This document shows positions 1-9,278 of a stretch of DNA of 64,000 nt, one piece after another. Source of the DNA: Chromatiales bacterium. GTDB lineage: Bacteria; Pseudomonadota; Gammaproteobacteria; Steroidobacterales; GCA-2729495. Position 1 is the first letter of the stretch. Each line of letters begins with the position of its first letter. The notes below the pieces were generated by a model. The model worked only from the letters and a program-made list of their open reading frames with translations. It did not search any database and was not told the DNA's origin. Made by a program: the position numbers and the translations under genes. The stretch spans positions 1,692,603 through 1,756,602 of the forward strand of contig CP070671.1 in assembly GCA_020351875.1 (NCBI GenBank). Reading direction: 5' to 3'.

Positions 1-2
1 AC

Positions 3-500
3 GCGATTCGTAAAGGCAAGGCGCTCGTAAATGTCTACGCACGGCGCGATACGGGTATCTGGGCAGCCCTGAACGGGCTGCTGCATTTCTTCCTGGCCAA
101 CGTGTTGGCGATGAACTACGAGTACCTGGGCATCTATGTCGAAAACGCGCCGGCGCCGCCATCTGTGCCGGTTCGTGAGGCGCTCTACCTGTGGGGCACA
201 ATTCTCGGCTACGTGATTGCGGTGTTGTTCATCGTATTGATGGGGCTGTCGAACGACTGGATGGTGCGCAAGGTCGGCCTGAAGTGGTGGAAGCGGCTCC
301 AGAGAACGAGCTATGCAGTGTTCATTTTCACCAGTGCGCATGCGTTCATGTTCCAGGTTCTCGAGACACGCGCCGCCGTGTGGGTGGTCGTGGTGGCGCT
401 CGTGACGGTGCTGGTCATCACCGGGCAGGGTCTCGGTATCGCCGCCATCAGGAAATTGCGCGACGGGAAGCCGCGGGCCGCGGAACCGGCCAGGGGCTGA
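3..500 (+). CDS. Ferric reductase-like transmembrane protein, C-terminal part (5' truncated)
   Basis: The reading frame is open from the first bases of the window to a TGA at 498-500, so the N-terminus lies upstream. The visible 165 residues hold about four hydrophobic helices. The segment WWKRLQRTSYAVFIFTSAHA resembles the W-x-x-L-H/Q-R ... Y-x-x-F ... HA pattern of ferric-reductase-like (MsrQ/YedZ-type) membrane domains, in which His residues ligate haem. The family moves electrons across the inner membrane, often from the quinone pool. The C-terminus is a short basic tail. The assignment rests on a fragment, so the substrate cannot be stated. Confidence 0.6.
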   Translation, partial: AIRKGKALVNVYARRDTGIWAALNGLLHFFLANVLAMNYEYLGIYVENAPAPPSVPVREALYLWGTILGYVIAVLFIVLMGLSNDWMVRKVGLKWWKRLQRTSYAVFIFTSAHAFMFQVLETRAAVWVVVVALVTVLVITGQGLGIAAIRKLRDGKPRAAEPARG

Positions 501-573
501 ACCGGGTCTTTCGTCGGGTTGAGCGATGTCGCCTCAGGAAAAGAACAGAGCCGAATAGAAAAAGGTACTCCAG

Positions 574-1488
574 TTGCACACCAAAGAAACAGGCAAGTGG
601 CGGCACGACCACGTCTTTGACCAGGACCGCAAGCGCGCGGGAGAGAAGCGCACGCTGATCGTGGTCGTGATGACCGCAGTGATGATGGTCATCGAGATCG
701 CGGCCGGTCTTGCCTACGGGTCGATGGCATTGCTGGCGGACGGCCTGCACATGGCCTCTCACACCGCCGCACTGGGTATCGCACTGGTTGCGTACATCGT
801 CTCCCGGCGCCTCGCGGCAGATCACCGCTTTGCTTTCGGGGTCGGCAAGATCAACAGTCTCGCCGGTTTCGCGAGCGCGGTCCTGTTGCTGGGCTTCGCG
901 GTCGCGATGGTCACCGAGAGCGTCGACCGGCTGATCAATCCGCTGGCGATTGCCTTTGACCAGGCCTTAATTGTTGCCGTGGTCGGGCTCATCGTGAACG
1001 GGGTCAGTGCGTGGATCCTGATGTCCACGCCCCACGATCACGGGCACGGGCATGCGCACGAGCATCATGATCACAATCTCCGTGCGGCGTACCTGCACGT
1101 GCTGGCCGATGCGCTGACATCCGTGCTGGCCATCGTGGCGCTCCTTGCCGGGAAGTATTTCGGCGCCGGGTGGCTCGATCCGATGATGGGCATCGTGGGC
1201 GCATGCCTGGTCGCCCGCTGGTCACTCGGGCTGATCCGCGAGTCGTCCCGGGTACTGCTCGACCACCAGGCCGATGAGCACCGTCTGGCCGATGTGCGGG
1301 AGTCCATCGAAAGGCCCGCGTCGGACCGCGTCACCGACCTGCACCTGTGGTGCATAGGCCCCGGCATTTACGCCGCTGAAATCGCCGTGGTGAGCGATGA
1401 CCCGAAGGCACCACGGTATTACAAGAGCCTGATACCACCCGGGCTCAACGTCGTGCATGCGACCGTCGAGGTACAACGGTGCGAATAA
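574..1488 (+). CDS. dmeF: Cation diffusion facilitator, DmeF-like Co/Ni efflux transporter
   Basis: A 304-residue inner-membrane antiporter that would export divalent metals. The start is a TTG at 574 about ten bases after an AAAAGG stretch; the resulting N-terminus contains the W-x-H-D-H-V-F motif usual for DmeF proteins. The core shows GSMALLADGLHMASHTAAL in the second helix, the CDF metal site with paired Asp/His, and a second H-x-x-x-D set (YLHVLADALTSVLAI) in helix five. A His-rich cytoplasmic loop (HDHGHGHAHEHHDH, near residues 150-163) separates them, typical of Zn/Co/Ni carriers. A short C-terminal cytoplasmic domain follows. It stands alone between the ferric-reductase fragment and the exporter operon. 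Metal specificity is inferred from family resemblance. Confidence 0.85.
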   Translation: MHTKETGKWRHDHVFDQDRKRAGEKRTLIVVVMTAVMMVIEIAAGLAYGSMALLADGLHMASHTAALGIALVAYIVSRRLAADHRFAFGVGKINSLAGFASAVLLLGFAVAMVTESVDRLINPLAIAFDQALIVAVVGLIVNGVSAWILMSTPHDHGHGHAHEHHDHNLRAAYLHVLADALTSVLAIVALLAGKYFGAGWLDPMMGIVGACLVARWSLGLIRESSRVLLDHQADEHRLADVRESIERPASDRVTDLHLWCIGPGIYAAEIAVVSDDPKAPRYYKSLIPPGLNVVHATVEVQRCE

Positions 1489-1650
1489 CTCCGACCGTTA
1501 TACGGCGCGATGCATCACACTGCAGCACGGTCGACAAGACGGGCATCCGGGCGTATCCAAGTAACTGTACCTATTCAGTTTTTCTGGCGCGCCACTAAAC
1601 TATCATCTGGGTGAGTCTGATGCCGCTACGCGGCGTCGCAGGAGACAACA

Positions 1651-2124
1651 ATGCAACGAGCCAGCTATATCGCCGCGTGTCTCGCGCTGGCAGCGTTTTC
1701 TGCCGGGGTGCAGACTGCCGGCGTGGATTTTTCCGGGACCTGGGTCCTGAACGCTGACAAGGGCCAGAACCTGGGCATGGTCGCTGCCGTGCAGGAGACG
1801 ATCGTAGTTACACAGACGCAGGATGCGCTGGACGTGGACTTCACCGACGTGTTCCAGGGCAACACCACGACGCGACAGACCAGTTACGACCTCAATGGCA
1901 AGCCCGCGACGAACTTTGCCGCGATGGGTGACGAGAGCCGGACCGTATCACGCTGGGACGGCGACAAGCTGGTGACCACGTGGACCAGCGAAGGCGCGAT
2001 TGCCGGCACCGAGGTGGTGAAGACCGAAACCCGCTGGCTGTCCGACGACGGTAATTCCATGAGCGTCGAGACCGCCCGCGAGGGCCGGCCGTCGATGATC
2101 ATGGTCTACGACAGGCAGGAATGA
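1651..2124 (+). CDS. Small secreted protein of unknown function at the head of an exporter operon
   Basis: A 157-residue protein with a clear signal peptide (about residues 1-22, ending near VQTAG) and a mature part beginning FSGTWVLNADKGQN, a start seen in many lipocalin-like beta-rich secreted proteins. The rest alternates short beta-prone segments with no Cys and no catalytic motif I recognise. GGAGA precedes the ATG. Its last codon overlaps the next gene (ATGA, 2121-2124), so it is very probably translated with the MacA-like adaptor and may be a periplasmic accessory or cargo-binding protein of that exporter. That role is inference from position only. Confidence 0.7.
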   Translation: MQRASYIAACLALAAFSAGVQTAGVDFSGTWVLNADKGQNLGMVAAVQETIVVTQTQDALDVDFTDVFQGNTTTRQTSYDLNGKPATNFAAMGDESRTVSRWDGDKLVTTWTSEGAIAGTEVVKTETRWLSDDGNSMSVETAREGRPSMIMVYDRQE

Positions 2125-3200
2125 AGGCCAGCCTGACCATTGCGGGTCTGGCCGTGCTGGCGACGGCCGCCGGCGGCGTGTACTGGGGTCGGGGCGGCCT
2201 CGAATCCGCGGACGACGCAGGCATTGTCACCACCTTCGTGTCGCCTGAGCGGCGTACGATCGCGTCGACCGTGTTGGCCACCGGCATCCTGAGGCTGAAA
2301 ACCGGCGCGGAAGTCCGGGTTGGCTCGCAGTTGTCGGGCATTGTCGAGGAACTGAATGTCACGGTCGGCTCGCAAATCGAGCGGGGCGACATCATCGCCA
2401 GGATCGACTCGCGTGGCCTGGAGGCGCGGCTCGCCCAGGCGGAGGCACAGATCGAGGTGCTGGAACGCGAAGTCAGTCGGGCGGAAGTCGAGCTGGCGCG
2501 CGCCCGGCAGCTGGACCAGGACAAGCTGGTGGCCCGCACCGAGGTGGAAGACCGGACGCTGGATCTGATCGATGCGAAAGCGAGGCTGGAGAAAGCCCGG
2601 CGCGATGCGGCGGTGGTTGAAACTGATCTTGCTTACGCGGTGATTCGCGCGCCGATTTCGGGCACCGTCGCATCGGTGACGACCCAGGAAGGGGAGACGG
2701 TCGCCGCCTCCTTTACGACGCCGACTTTCGTCACAATCATCGACCGCCAGGCACTGGAGCTGGTAGCCATGGTCGACGAAACGGACATCGGCGCCGTGGC
2801 GCCGGGCAACGACACGCTGTTCACCGTCGAGGCCTTTCCGGCCGATGAGTTCACGGGCACGGTCAAGCAGGTCGCGCCGAAGGGCACGATCATTTCCGGT
2901 GTCGTGAACTATGAGGTGATGATCGATATTGCATCGCCGGTTACGGTGCTGCGCCCGGACATGACCGCCAACGTCTCCATACGCACGGCGGAGCGTGAAA
3001 CCCTGGTGCTGCCGAGCCGCGCCATACAGCGCGACGGTTTCGAACGCTTTGTCTACGTGCAGTCCGATGGTGAGTTGCGCCGCCGTACCGTGACCGTGGG
3101 GACACGGGATGCCGGTTTTACCGAAATCCGCCAGGGGCTCGCAGACGGTGACCGGGTGCTGCTCGAGCCGTTACCGGAGAAGGTGGAGCAACCCAGTTGA
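2121..3200 (+). CDS. MacA-like periplasmic adaptor of an ABC exporter
   Basis: A 359-residue HlyD/MacA-family membrane fusion protein. An N-terminal hydrophobic anchor (residues 1-22) is followed by a biotinyl-lipoyl half-motif (VGSQLSGIVEELNVTVGSQI), a long coiled-coil hairpin (about residues 95-165, rich in Glu/Arg/Ala), the returning half-motif (VIRAPISGTVASV), a beta-barrel domain and a C-terminal membrane-proximal domain. These proteins link an inner-membrane ABC transporter to an outer-membrane channel. It overlaps the upstream secreted-protein gene by 4 nt and is 10 nt from the ATPase start. No TolC-type outer-membrane gene is present in this window, so the channel must be encoded elsewhere. 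Confidence 0.88.
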   Translation: MKASLTIAGLAVLATAAGGVYWGRGGLESADDAGIVTTFVSPERRTIASTVLATGILRLKTGAEVRVGSQLSGIVEELNVTVGSQIERGDIIARIDSRGLEARLAQAEAQIEVLEREVSRAEVELARARQLDQDKLVARTEVEDRTLDLIDAKARLEKARRDAAVVETDLAYAVIRAPISGTVASVTTQEGETVAASFTTPTFVTIIDRQALELVAMVDETDIGAVAPGNDTLFTVEAFPADEFTGTVKQVAPKGTIISGVVNYEVMIDIASPVTVLRPDMTANVSIRTAERETLVLPSRAIQRDGFERFVYVQSDGELRRRTVTVGTRDAGFTEIRQGLADGDRVLLEPLPEKVEQPS

Positions 3201-3210
3201 GGTCAGCCAG

Positions 3211-3912
3211 ATGATCGAGGCCGAGCACCTGGAAAAAACCTATCAGCGCGGCGATGGCAGGTCCGTCACCGCCCTGCACGACGTGTCGTTCGTGATCGGT
3301 GACGGTGAGTTTGTGACCGTGCGCGGGGCCTCGGGTGCCGGCAAGTCCACGCTGATGAACATCATTGGTTGTCTCGACACGCCCACGTCAGGCGTTTACC
3401 GCTTGGCGGGCGAAGACGTGTCGCACTATTCCGACCAGCAGCGCTCACGAGTGCGCAATCAGCGTATTGGTTTCATCTTTCAGTCCTTCAACCTATTGCC
3501 GCGGACGACTGCGGAAGAGAACGTGGAGCTGCCCGCGCTTTACCGCGGCGAAGCGCCGGACCGCGGCAAGGCCACTGAGCTGCTCGAGCGCGTCGGGCTG
3601 AGTGACCGGGCAGACCACTTCGTGTCCGAGCTGTCCGGTGGTGAGCAGCAGCGGGTGGCGATTGCCCGGGCGCTGATGAACGACCCGCCGATGCTGCTGG
3701 CCGACGAGCCCACCGGCAACCTGGACTCGGCGGCGGGCAACGCGATCATGGACCTGCTCACCGATTTGCACCGTGAAGGTCGCACCATCGTGCTGGTCAC
3801 GCACGATGAGGAAGTGGCCGCCTACGCGCAGCGTGAATTGCTGATCCGCGACGGCGTGATAGCCGCCGACCGCGCGCGGTCGCCACTGCGACCGGTGAGC
3901 GAGGCCGGCTGA
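3211..3912 (+). CDS. ABC transporter ATP-binding protein, MacB/LolD type
   Basis: A 233-residue ATPase. The ATG at 3211 is preferred over the longer upstream frame because it gives the canonical beginning [14 protein letters not shown]. Walker A is GASGAGKST, the Q-loop lies in [12 protein letters not shown], the ABC signature is [15 protein letters not shown], Walker B is [12 protein letters not shown] and the switch His is in VLVTHDEE. This is the MacB/LolD/FtsE subfamily that drives lipoprotein extraction or periplasm-to-outside efflux. Unlike E. coli MacB, the ATPase is a stand-alone polypeptide, followed by two separate permease genes. Confidence 0.93.
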   Translation: MIEAEHLEKTYQRGDGRSVTALHDVSFVIGDGEFVTVRGASGAGKSTLMNIIGCLDTPTSGVYRLAGEDVSHYSDQQRSRVRNQRIGFIFQSFNLLPRTTAEENVELPALYRGEAPDRGKATELLERVGLSDRADHFVSELSGGEQQRVAIARALMNDPPMLLADEPTGNLDSAAGNAIMDLLTDLHREGRTIVLVTHDEEVAAYAQRELLIRDGVIAADRARSPLRPVSEAG

Positions 3913-3923
3913 GGGCGGGCCCG

Positions 3924-5147
3924 GTGAAGACACTGCAAACCCTGGCCCTGGCGCTGCGCACGCTTTGGCGGAACCCGCTGCGGACACTGCTGATGATGCT
4001 CGGGGTGGCGATCGGCATCGCGTCGCTCACGACCATGACCTCGGTGGGCGAGGCCACGAAGCAACAGACGTTGCGCGAGTTCAAGAACATGGTGGGCACC
4101 TTCGACGTGGTGAACATCTCGCCCGGCGGCGGACGCACGCGGGGCATGCCGTCACTGACCACCGTGGAGCCGACCCTGAAGTTTGCCGACGCGGCCGCCA
4201 TTGCCGCGGAGCTGGCCGGGGTGCGCCAGGTCGCCGAAGTGCAGAACGCATTCGACATCGACGTGAAGTACCGAGATAACACGACGGCCAGCGCGATGTA
4301 CGGCATTTCGGCAAACTGGCTGGAGATGCACAGTTACTTCGTGGCGGCCGGCAACCTCATCTCGGCCGACGACATACAGTCTCTTGCGCGTGTGGCGGTG
4401 ATCGGCCCGGATGTCAGCCGCGAACTGTTCCCGGGCGAAGACCCGCTGGGCAAGCAGATTCGCGTTGGCAACGTGCCGTTCCAGGTCAAGGGCGTGCTGG
4501 AGTCCCGCGGCGCCGGCCCCGGGGGCAGCAGCCTGGACAATATCGTGTTCATACCGGTGACCACGGCGTCGAAGCGGCTGTTCAACCGCGACTACCTGAC
4601 CACGATCACTGTGCAGCTCGACAACCCGGACGAGCCCGACCCGGTGGTTGCCGACATCACCGCGCTGCTGCGCGAGCGCCACGGCATCGTGCCGCCGGGC
4701 GAGGATGATTTCACGATCAACAATCCCCGCGCTGCGGCATTGCGTGTATCGAACGTGCGTTCCACGCTGAGCGCGGTGCTGGCCGGCACGGCTGGCATCG
4801 CCACGCTGATCGGCGGCACGGTGATCATGGGCCTGATGCTCGTGGCAGTCTCCGAACGCCGGCGTGAAATTGGTGTACGCCGGGCCGTGGGCGCGACGCG
4901 CGGTGATGTGCTGTCGCAGTTCCTGATCGAGGCGGCGCTTGTGTCCGCGCTGGGTGGTGTGATCGGTATCGCGATTGGCGTGAGCGCCGCGGTGGTCGTG
5001 GCGGTCCAGCGCGCCCTGCCGCCGGTGGTGCTGTGGCAGGCCGTGGGCGGTGCGCTGTTATTGTCCGTTGCCGTCGGCCTGGTCTTTGGCCTGCAGCCAG
5101 CCTGGAAGGCCGCCCGGGTAGACCCGATCGACGCGCTGCGTAGCTGA
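3924..5147 (+). CDS. ABC transporter permease, MacB-like (first of two)
   Basis: A 407-residue FtsX/MacB-type permease starting at GTG 3924. It has an N-terminal helix (LRTLLMMLGVAIGIASLTTM), a large periplasmic domain of about 230 residues (MacB_PCD type), then three C-terminal helices with the family motif RRREIGVRRAVGATRGDV in the loop between helices two and three. The ending RVDPIDALRS is also typical. It is separated from the ATPase by 11 nt and from the second permease by 2 nt. With two different permeases and one ATPase gene, a heterodimeric transmembrane unit is likely. Confidence 0.9.
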   Translation: MKTLQTLALALRTLWRNPLRTLLMMLGVAIGIASLTTMTSVGEATKQQTLREFKNMVGTFDVVNISPGGGRTRGMPSLTTVEPTLKFADAAAIAAELAGVRQVAEVQNAFDIDVKYRDNTTASAMYGISANWLEMHSYFVAAGNLISADDIQSLARVAVIGPDVSRELFPGEDPLGKQIRVGNVPFQVKGVLESRGAGPGGSSLDNIVFIPVTTASKRLFNRDYLTTITVQLDNPDEPDPVVADITALLRERHGIVPPGEDDFTINNPRAAALRVSNVRSTLSAVLAGTAGIATLIGGTVIMGLMLVAVSERRREIGVRRAVGATRGDVLSQFLIEAALVSALGGVIGIAIGVSAAVVVAVQRALPPVVLWQAVGGALLLSVAVGLVFGLQPAWKAARVDPIDALRS

Positions 5148-5149
5148 GC

Positions 5150-6376
5150 GTGGCCGGCACCTACGGTCTGCTTGCCAGGTCTTCGCTCCGGCAGATCTGG
5201 CGTTACCCGCTGCGTTCTTTCCTCGTCGTAGCCTGCGCGGCACTGGGTGTCGCCGCCGCCATCACGAGCGTGAACTACGCGTCCGGGGGTCGCCAGCAGG
5301 TCCTCGAGCAAATCCGCCGGCTGGGTACCAACATCGTGATCGTGTCGGCAAAGCAGTCGCGCGCAGTCGCCGGCCGGGAGCGCACCGGCACGATCGTGAC
5401 GACGCTGGTGGACGCCGACTATCGCGCGCTGCGCGAGGAAGTGGTCGGCCCGGTGCCGTCGTCGGCAATCGTATCTGCCAGTCTCAGGCTGAAAGCCGGT
5501 TATCTCTCGAAGGTCACGACGGTGGTCGGTGTCGAGCCGGACTATTTCCCGATGAAAGCGTGGACGCTCGCCGACGGGTTGTTCTTCGATACCGATGCGG
5601 TGCGCCGTTCGTCGCGCGTGGCCCTGCTCGGCCATACCGTGGCGCGGGATCTCTACGAAGGCGAGTCACCGGTCGGCGAGCGGCTGTTCATCAACCGCGT
5701 GCCGTTTGAAGTGATCGGTGTGCTGAGCGAGCGTGGCCCCGGGCTGGACCAGGCGAATGAAGATGCCCGGGTCTTCGTCCCGCTGACGGCAGCGACTCGC
5801 AGGTTGCTGAATGTCGACTATTACAACGCGCTGTTGTTCGAGTTACCGGACGTCGGGGATATGCAGGCTGCCGCAGCAGACATCGCGGCACTGATGCGCG
5901 TGCGGCATCGAAGTTCGCAATTTCGCCCCGACGACTTCCAGGTTCAGACGCAGCAGGAACTGATCGATACACAGCTCGCGTCCGCAGATCGTCTCGAGTT
6001 CCTGGTGGCGTGGATCAGCCTGAGCATCCTGGCGGTGGCCGGTCTCGGCATCCTGGCCATCGCGTGGATCGCGGTGCGTGATCGCACGACGGAGATCGGC
6101 ACCCGGCGGGCGCTGGGCGCCACCGCGCCGCACGTATTTTTCCAGTTCGCGTTCGAGGCCGGGCTGCTGGCGGGCGTCGGCGTGCTGGTGGGCTTGTTGC
6201 TCGGGACATTCGCGAGCCAGAGCATGGCCGAGCGCGTCGACCTGCCCTTCGTATTCGACCGGGACAACGCGTGGCTGGCCGTGGGCGTGGCGCTGGCGCT
6301 GAACCTGGTCTTCGCCAGCTGGCCGGCGCTGCGAGCGGCGCGTATTGATCCGATCCGGGCACTCAAACACGAATAG
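5150..6376 (+). CDS. ABC transporter permease, MacB-like (second of two)
   Basis: A 408-residue paralogue of the preceding permease, starting at GTG 5150 two bases after the upstream stop. Same order: N-terminal helix (YPLRSFLVVACAALGVAAAI), long periplasmic domain, three C-terminal helices with RTTEIGTRRALGATAPHV, and the ending RIDPIRALKHE. The two permeases align across their full length but are clearly diverged, which fits a fixed heterodimer better than a recent duplication. Last gene of the exporter operon; about 90 nt follow before the next coding region. Confidence 0.9.
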   Translation: MAGTYGLLARSSLRQIWRYPLRSFLVVACAALGVAAAITSVNYASGGRQQVLEQIRRLGTNIVIVSAKQSRAVAGRERTGTIVTTLVDADYRALREEVVGPVPSSAIVSASLRLKAGYLSKVTTVVGVEPDYFPMKAWTLADGLFFDTDAVRRSSRVALLGHTVARDLYEGESPVGERLFINRVPFEVIGVLSERGPGLDQANEDARVFVPLTAATRRLLNVDYYNALLFELPDVGDMQAAAADIAALMRVRHRSSQFRPDDFQVQTQQELIDTQLASADRLEFLVAWISLSILAVAGLGILAIAWIAVRDRTTEIGTRRALGATAPHVFFQFAFEAGLLAGVGVLVGLLLGTFASQSMAERVDLPFVFDRDNAWLAVGVALALNLVFASWPALRAARIDPIRALKHE

Positions 6377-6467
6377 CGCACTGCCGGACTCCACGAGTCG
6401 GTCAGCCCGTTGCGCCCATGCGCCAAATACGCTGGGATAAGGGGCCTGCGGTACGGGGGTGGGTGCG

Positions 6468-7421
6468 ATGAATACGAAGAACTGGCTGATCGGGGTGGTC
6501 GGCGTGGCCCTGTACCTCACGGCGAATGCCACCGGTGCCCAGGGCCGCCGGATGGAAGGCGACCTGGACGTGATCCCGGTGCGCGACGACATCTACCTGA
6601 TGGTGATGGAGCCGGCTGGCAACGTCGCGGTCCTGATCGGTGAAGACGGCGCGCTGATGGTAGACGACCAGTTTGCACCGATGACGGAACGCCTGCTGTC
6701 TGCGATCGATGAACTGAGCGACCGGCCGTTGCGCTACGTATTGAACACGCACTGGCACGGCGATCACACCGGCAGTAACGTGAACCTGGGCCGCATGGGC
6801 TACACGCTCGTGGCCCATGACAACGTGCGGTCACGCATGTCGAGCGTGCAGTACCACATGCTGTTTCGCACGGGCACCCGACCCCACCCACCCGAAGCGC
6901 TGCCGGTGATTACCTACGGCGACCGGATGAGCTTTCACCTGAACGGCGAACGGATCGACGTGATTCACCTGCCGGTTGCGCATACCGACGGCGATTCGGC
7001 CGTCTACTTCCGCGAGGCTGACGTGCTGCACACGGGCGATGCCTTTATCAACCGTGGTTATCCGCTGATCGATGTGGCGAGCGGCGGCACGATCAAGGGC
7101 CAGATCGAAGCGACGAACCGGATGCTGGAACTGATCGGCGACAACACCATCATCATCCCCGGCCACGGTCCGTTGGCCGACAAGCGGCGCATGACGGAGA
7201 TTCGCGACATGCTGGTCACGGCGCGGCAGAAGGTCGTGGGACTCATCGACCAGGGCCTCGATGTCCGTGCAATCAAGGCCGCAGATCCGCTGGCCGAACT
7301 GAACCCGGTCTGGGAAGAAGGTTTTATCAAGAGTCGCGCTTTCGTGAACATCATTTACCAGAGCGAGACGGGTGACTGGTCGGTGCCGACCGAAGACGAG
7401 ATCAAGCGCTGGGATGAGTAG
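6468..7421 (+). CDS. Secreted metallo-beta-lactamase-fold hydrolase
   Basis: A 317-residue protein. The ATG at 6468 follows a strong purine stretch and starts a signal peptide (about residues 1-23); the GTG at 6459 is less likely. The zinc-binding motif is intact: HWHGDH (near residues 92-97), a third-site His in HLPVAHTDGDS, an Asp in LHTGDAF and the last His in IPGHGP. These proteins are periplasmic or secreted Zn hydrolases; relatives include B3-like enzymes and members acting on alkyl sulfates or quinoprotein-linked substrates, so the substrate is not predictable. It is 8 nt upstream of the sulfatase and probably co-transcribed with it. Confidence 0.82.
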   Translation: MNTKNWLIGVVGVALYLTANATGAQGRRMEGDLDVIPVRDDIYLMVMEPAGNVAVLIGEDGALMVDDQFAPMTERLLSAIDELSDRPLRYVLNTHWHGDHTGSNVNLGRMGYTLVAHDNVRSRMSSVQYHMLFRTGTRPHPPEALPVITYGDRMSFHLNGERIDVIHLPVAHTDGDSAVYFREADVLHTGDAFINRGYPLIDVASGGTIKGQIEATNRMLELIGDNTIIIPGHGPLADKRRMTEIRDMLVTARQKVVGLIDQGLDVRAIKAADPLAELNPVWEEGFIKSRAFVNIIYQSETGDWSVPTEDEIKRWDE

Positions 7422-7429
7422 CGAAGACC

Positions 7430-9040
7430 ATGGCCGCCCTGGTGACTGACACAGTTTGCAGTGCTGACAGGCGGCAACTCGGCCGTTTGTTCTGTTCGCT
7501 GCTGCTGGCGGGCGTGGTCAGCGCCGGGGCGCAGGCGGCAAAACGGCCGAACGTGTTGCTGATCATGACGGACAACCAGAGCGCTTCGTTGCTCGGCGCA
7601 TACGGCAACCCTGTGATTCAAACACCGAACATCGACCGGCTCGCGGCGGAAGGCACGCTGTTCGAGCGCGCCTACGCGACCACCGGCGTGTGCTCGCCGT
7701 CGCGGGCGGTACTGCTCACGGGCCTGATCCCGTCGGCGAACGGTGTGCACAACGGCCTGCCCGGCCGTTTTCCGCTGGACCGATACTCGGCCATCGCAGA
7801 GTTTCGCAACTGGCCACGAACGCTCGCCGATGCGGGATACCGCACCGGCCTGGTCGGGAAGTATCACCTGGGCACGCACGCGCAGCCGACACTTGGCTTC
7901 GACTACTGGGTCACGTTCCGCGGCGGGCACACGGCGAGCTTCACCGACCTACAGATCTTCGACAACGGCAAGCAGTACAACCTCGCCGACGTGAGCGAGC
8001 ACCTGACGGACTTCTGGACCCGCCGCGCGGTGGATTTCATCCAGAGTCACGACGAAGATGAACCGTTTTTCCTGTGGCTGTCCTATAACGGGCCGTACAT
8101 CCTGCCGCCGACCGTGAACGAGCCGCCCGTGTCTCGCTTCGCCCCGGTGTACGAAGAGACGGTTCCCCCGATGCCACAGCACCAGGTGCATCCGTACCTG
8201 CGCGATTGGGTGAAGGCTGCGGGCCGCGGGAACAACCCGAATATCGTGGGCGGCAGCTATCCGTGGGCGGCCGTCGATGCACTGAACAATCGCCGGGCGA
8301 TGAGGAACATCGCGGCCGAAACGACGCACGTGGATGCCGGCGTGGGCCGGGTGCTGGAGGTCCTGGAGGCCAATGGGTTCAAGGACGACACCTTGGTGAT
8401 CTTTCTGTCCGACCAGGGCTCGGCCTACGGCCAGCTGGGCCTGTGGGGCAACAGCTCATGGGGTGAACCGCCGCCGGCCTACAACGCGAACATGCATGTC
8501 CCGCTGATTTTCAGGCACCCCGGCGGCGTCGGGGCCGGGCAGCGCGTGGACGCGATGATTGACCAGTTCGACATCTTCCCGACGATGCTCGACTACCTGG
8601 GCCTGGATCACCTGGAGATCGCCAATTCACCTGGCGTGAGTTTTGCGCCGATGCTGCGTGGTGATGACATGGCGTGGGATGACGAAGTGTTTTTCGAGTA
8701 CATCACCACCCGAGTCATCCAGACCCGTCAATGGAAATACACGCGGCGCTTCCTGGACAGCCCGAACGAGCTGTATGACTTGCGGGTCGACCCCGGGGAG
8801 ACGAACAATCTGGTCGATGACCCGGCGTATGCCGACGTGGTCGACAAACTGGATAAGCGACTCGTCGCGTTCTTTAATGAATACGCGGATCCCGAGTTCG
8901 ATCCGTGGAACGGCGGCACGGGCAAGGCGCTGCTGTTCTATGGCAAGCGTCGGACCGACCGGTTCCGCGAGGCTTTTCCCGAATTCCGGGATCCCTTTGT
9001 CGAGGCACGCCCGGCCTTCACTGACCTGCCCGGTCAGTAA
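7430..9040 (+). CDS. Secreted sulfatase (formylglycine type)
   Basis: A 536-residue arylsulfatase-superfamily enzyme with an N-terminal signal-like segment (about residues 17-36). NVLLIMTDNQSASLLGAYG supplies the first metal ligand, and CSPSR (Cys at residue 88) is the C-x-P-S-R signature whose Cys is oxidised to formylglycine. Later elements include GKYHLG, a Lys/His active-site region, and the C-terminal metal ligands in VIFLSDQGSAYG. Length is normal for the family. It removes sulfate esters outside the cytoplasm, for example from sulfated polysaccharides; the substrate is not evident. No formylglycine-generating enzyme or anaerobic sulfatase-maturase gene is in the window. Confidence 0.88.
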   Translation: MAALVTDTVCSADRRQLGRLFCSLLLAGVVSAGAQAAKRPNVLLIMTDNQSASLLGAYGNPVIQTPNIDRLAAEGTLFERAYATTGVCSPSRAVLLTGLIPSANGVHNGLPGRFPLDRYSAIAEFRNWPRTLADAGYRTGLVGKYHLGTHAQPTLGFDYWVTFRGGHTASFTDLQIFDNGKQYNLADVSEHLTDFWTRRAVDFIQSHDEDEPFFLWLSYNGPYILPPTVNEPPVSRFAPVYEETVPPMPQHQVHPYLRDWVKAAGRGNNPNIVGGSYPWAAVDALNNRRAMRNIAAETTHVDAGVGRVLEVLEANGFKDDTLVIFLSDQGSAYGQLGLWGNSSWGEPPPAYNANMHVPLIFRHPGGVGAGQRVDAMIDQFDIFPTMLDYLGLDHLEIANSPGVSFAPMLRGDDMAWDDEVFFEYITTRVIQTRQWKYTRRFLDSPNELYDLRVDPGETNNLVDDPAYADVVDKLDKRLVAFFNEYADPEFDPWNGGTGKALLFYGKRRTDRFREAFPEFRDPFVEARPAFTDLPGQ

Positions 9041-9278
9041 TCACCGCCAATCGCTGGAAGTGGCGCCGGGCGGGAGCCTAAATGAAAACTTTCGGAATCG
9101 ACATCGTTTCGCTATCTTTTAGGCAAGGGGCAGGGGGGTGTCCCTTGATCCGATCGGCCGCCTGCAATTTAATTTGCGTGCGTTAAATGGCGCGGAGTGG
9201 CGTGTGGCGTTTCGTGCTGGTTAACCCATGGCGATCGTTAGTTCTGAGACACGAAACGCAAGCTACAGAGGTCAGATT

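Noticed and set aside
448-825. Open frame of 125 codons on the minus strand inside the DmeF gene region
   Set aside because: Out-of-frame shadow with His/Arg/Cys-heavy composition, overlapping well-supported genes on the other strand.
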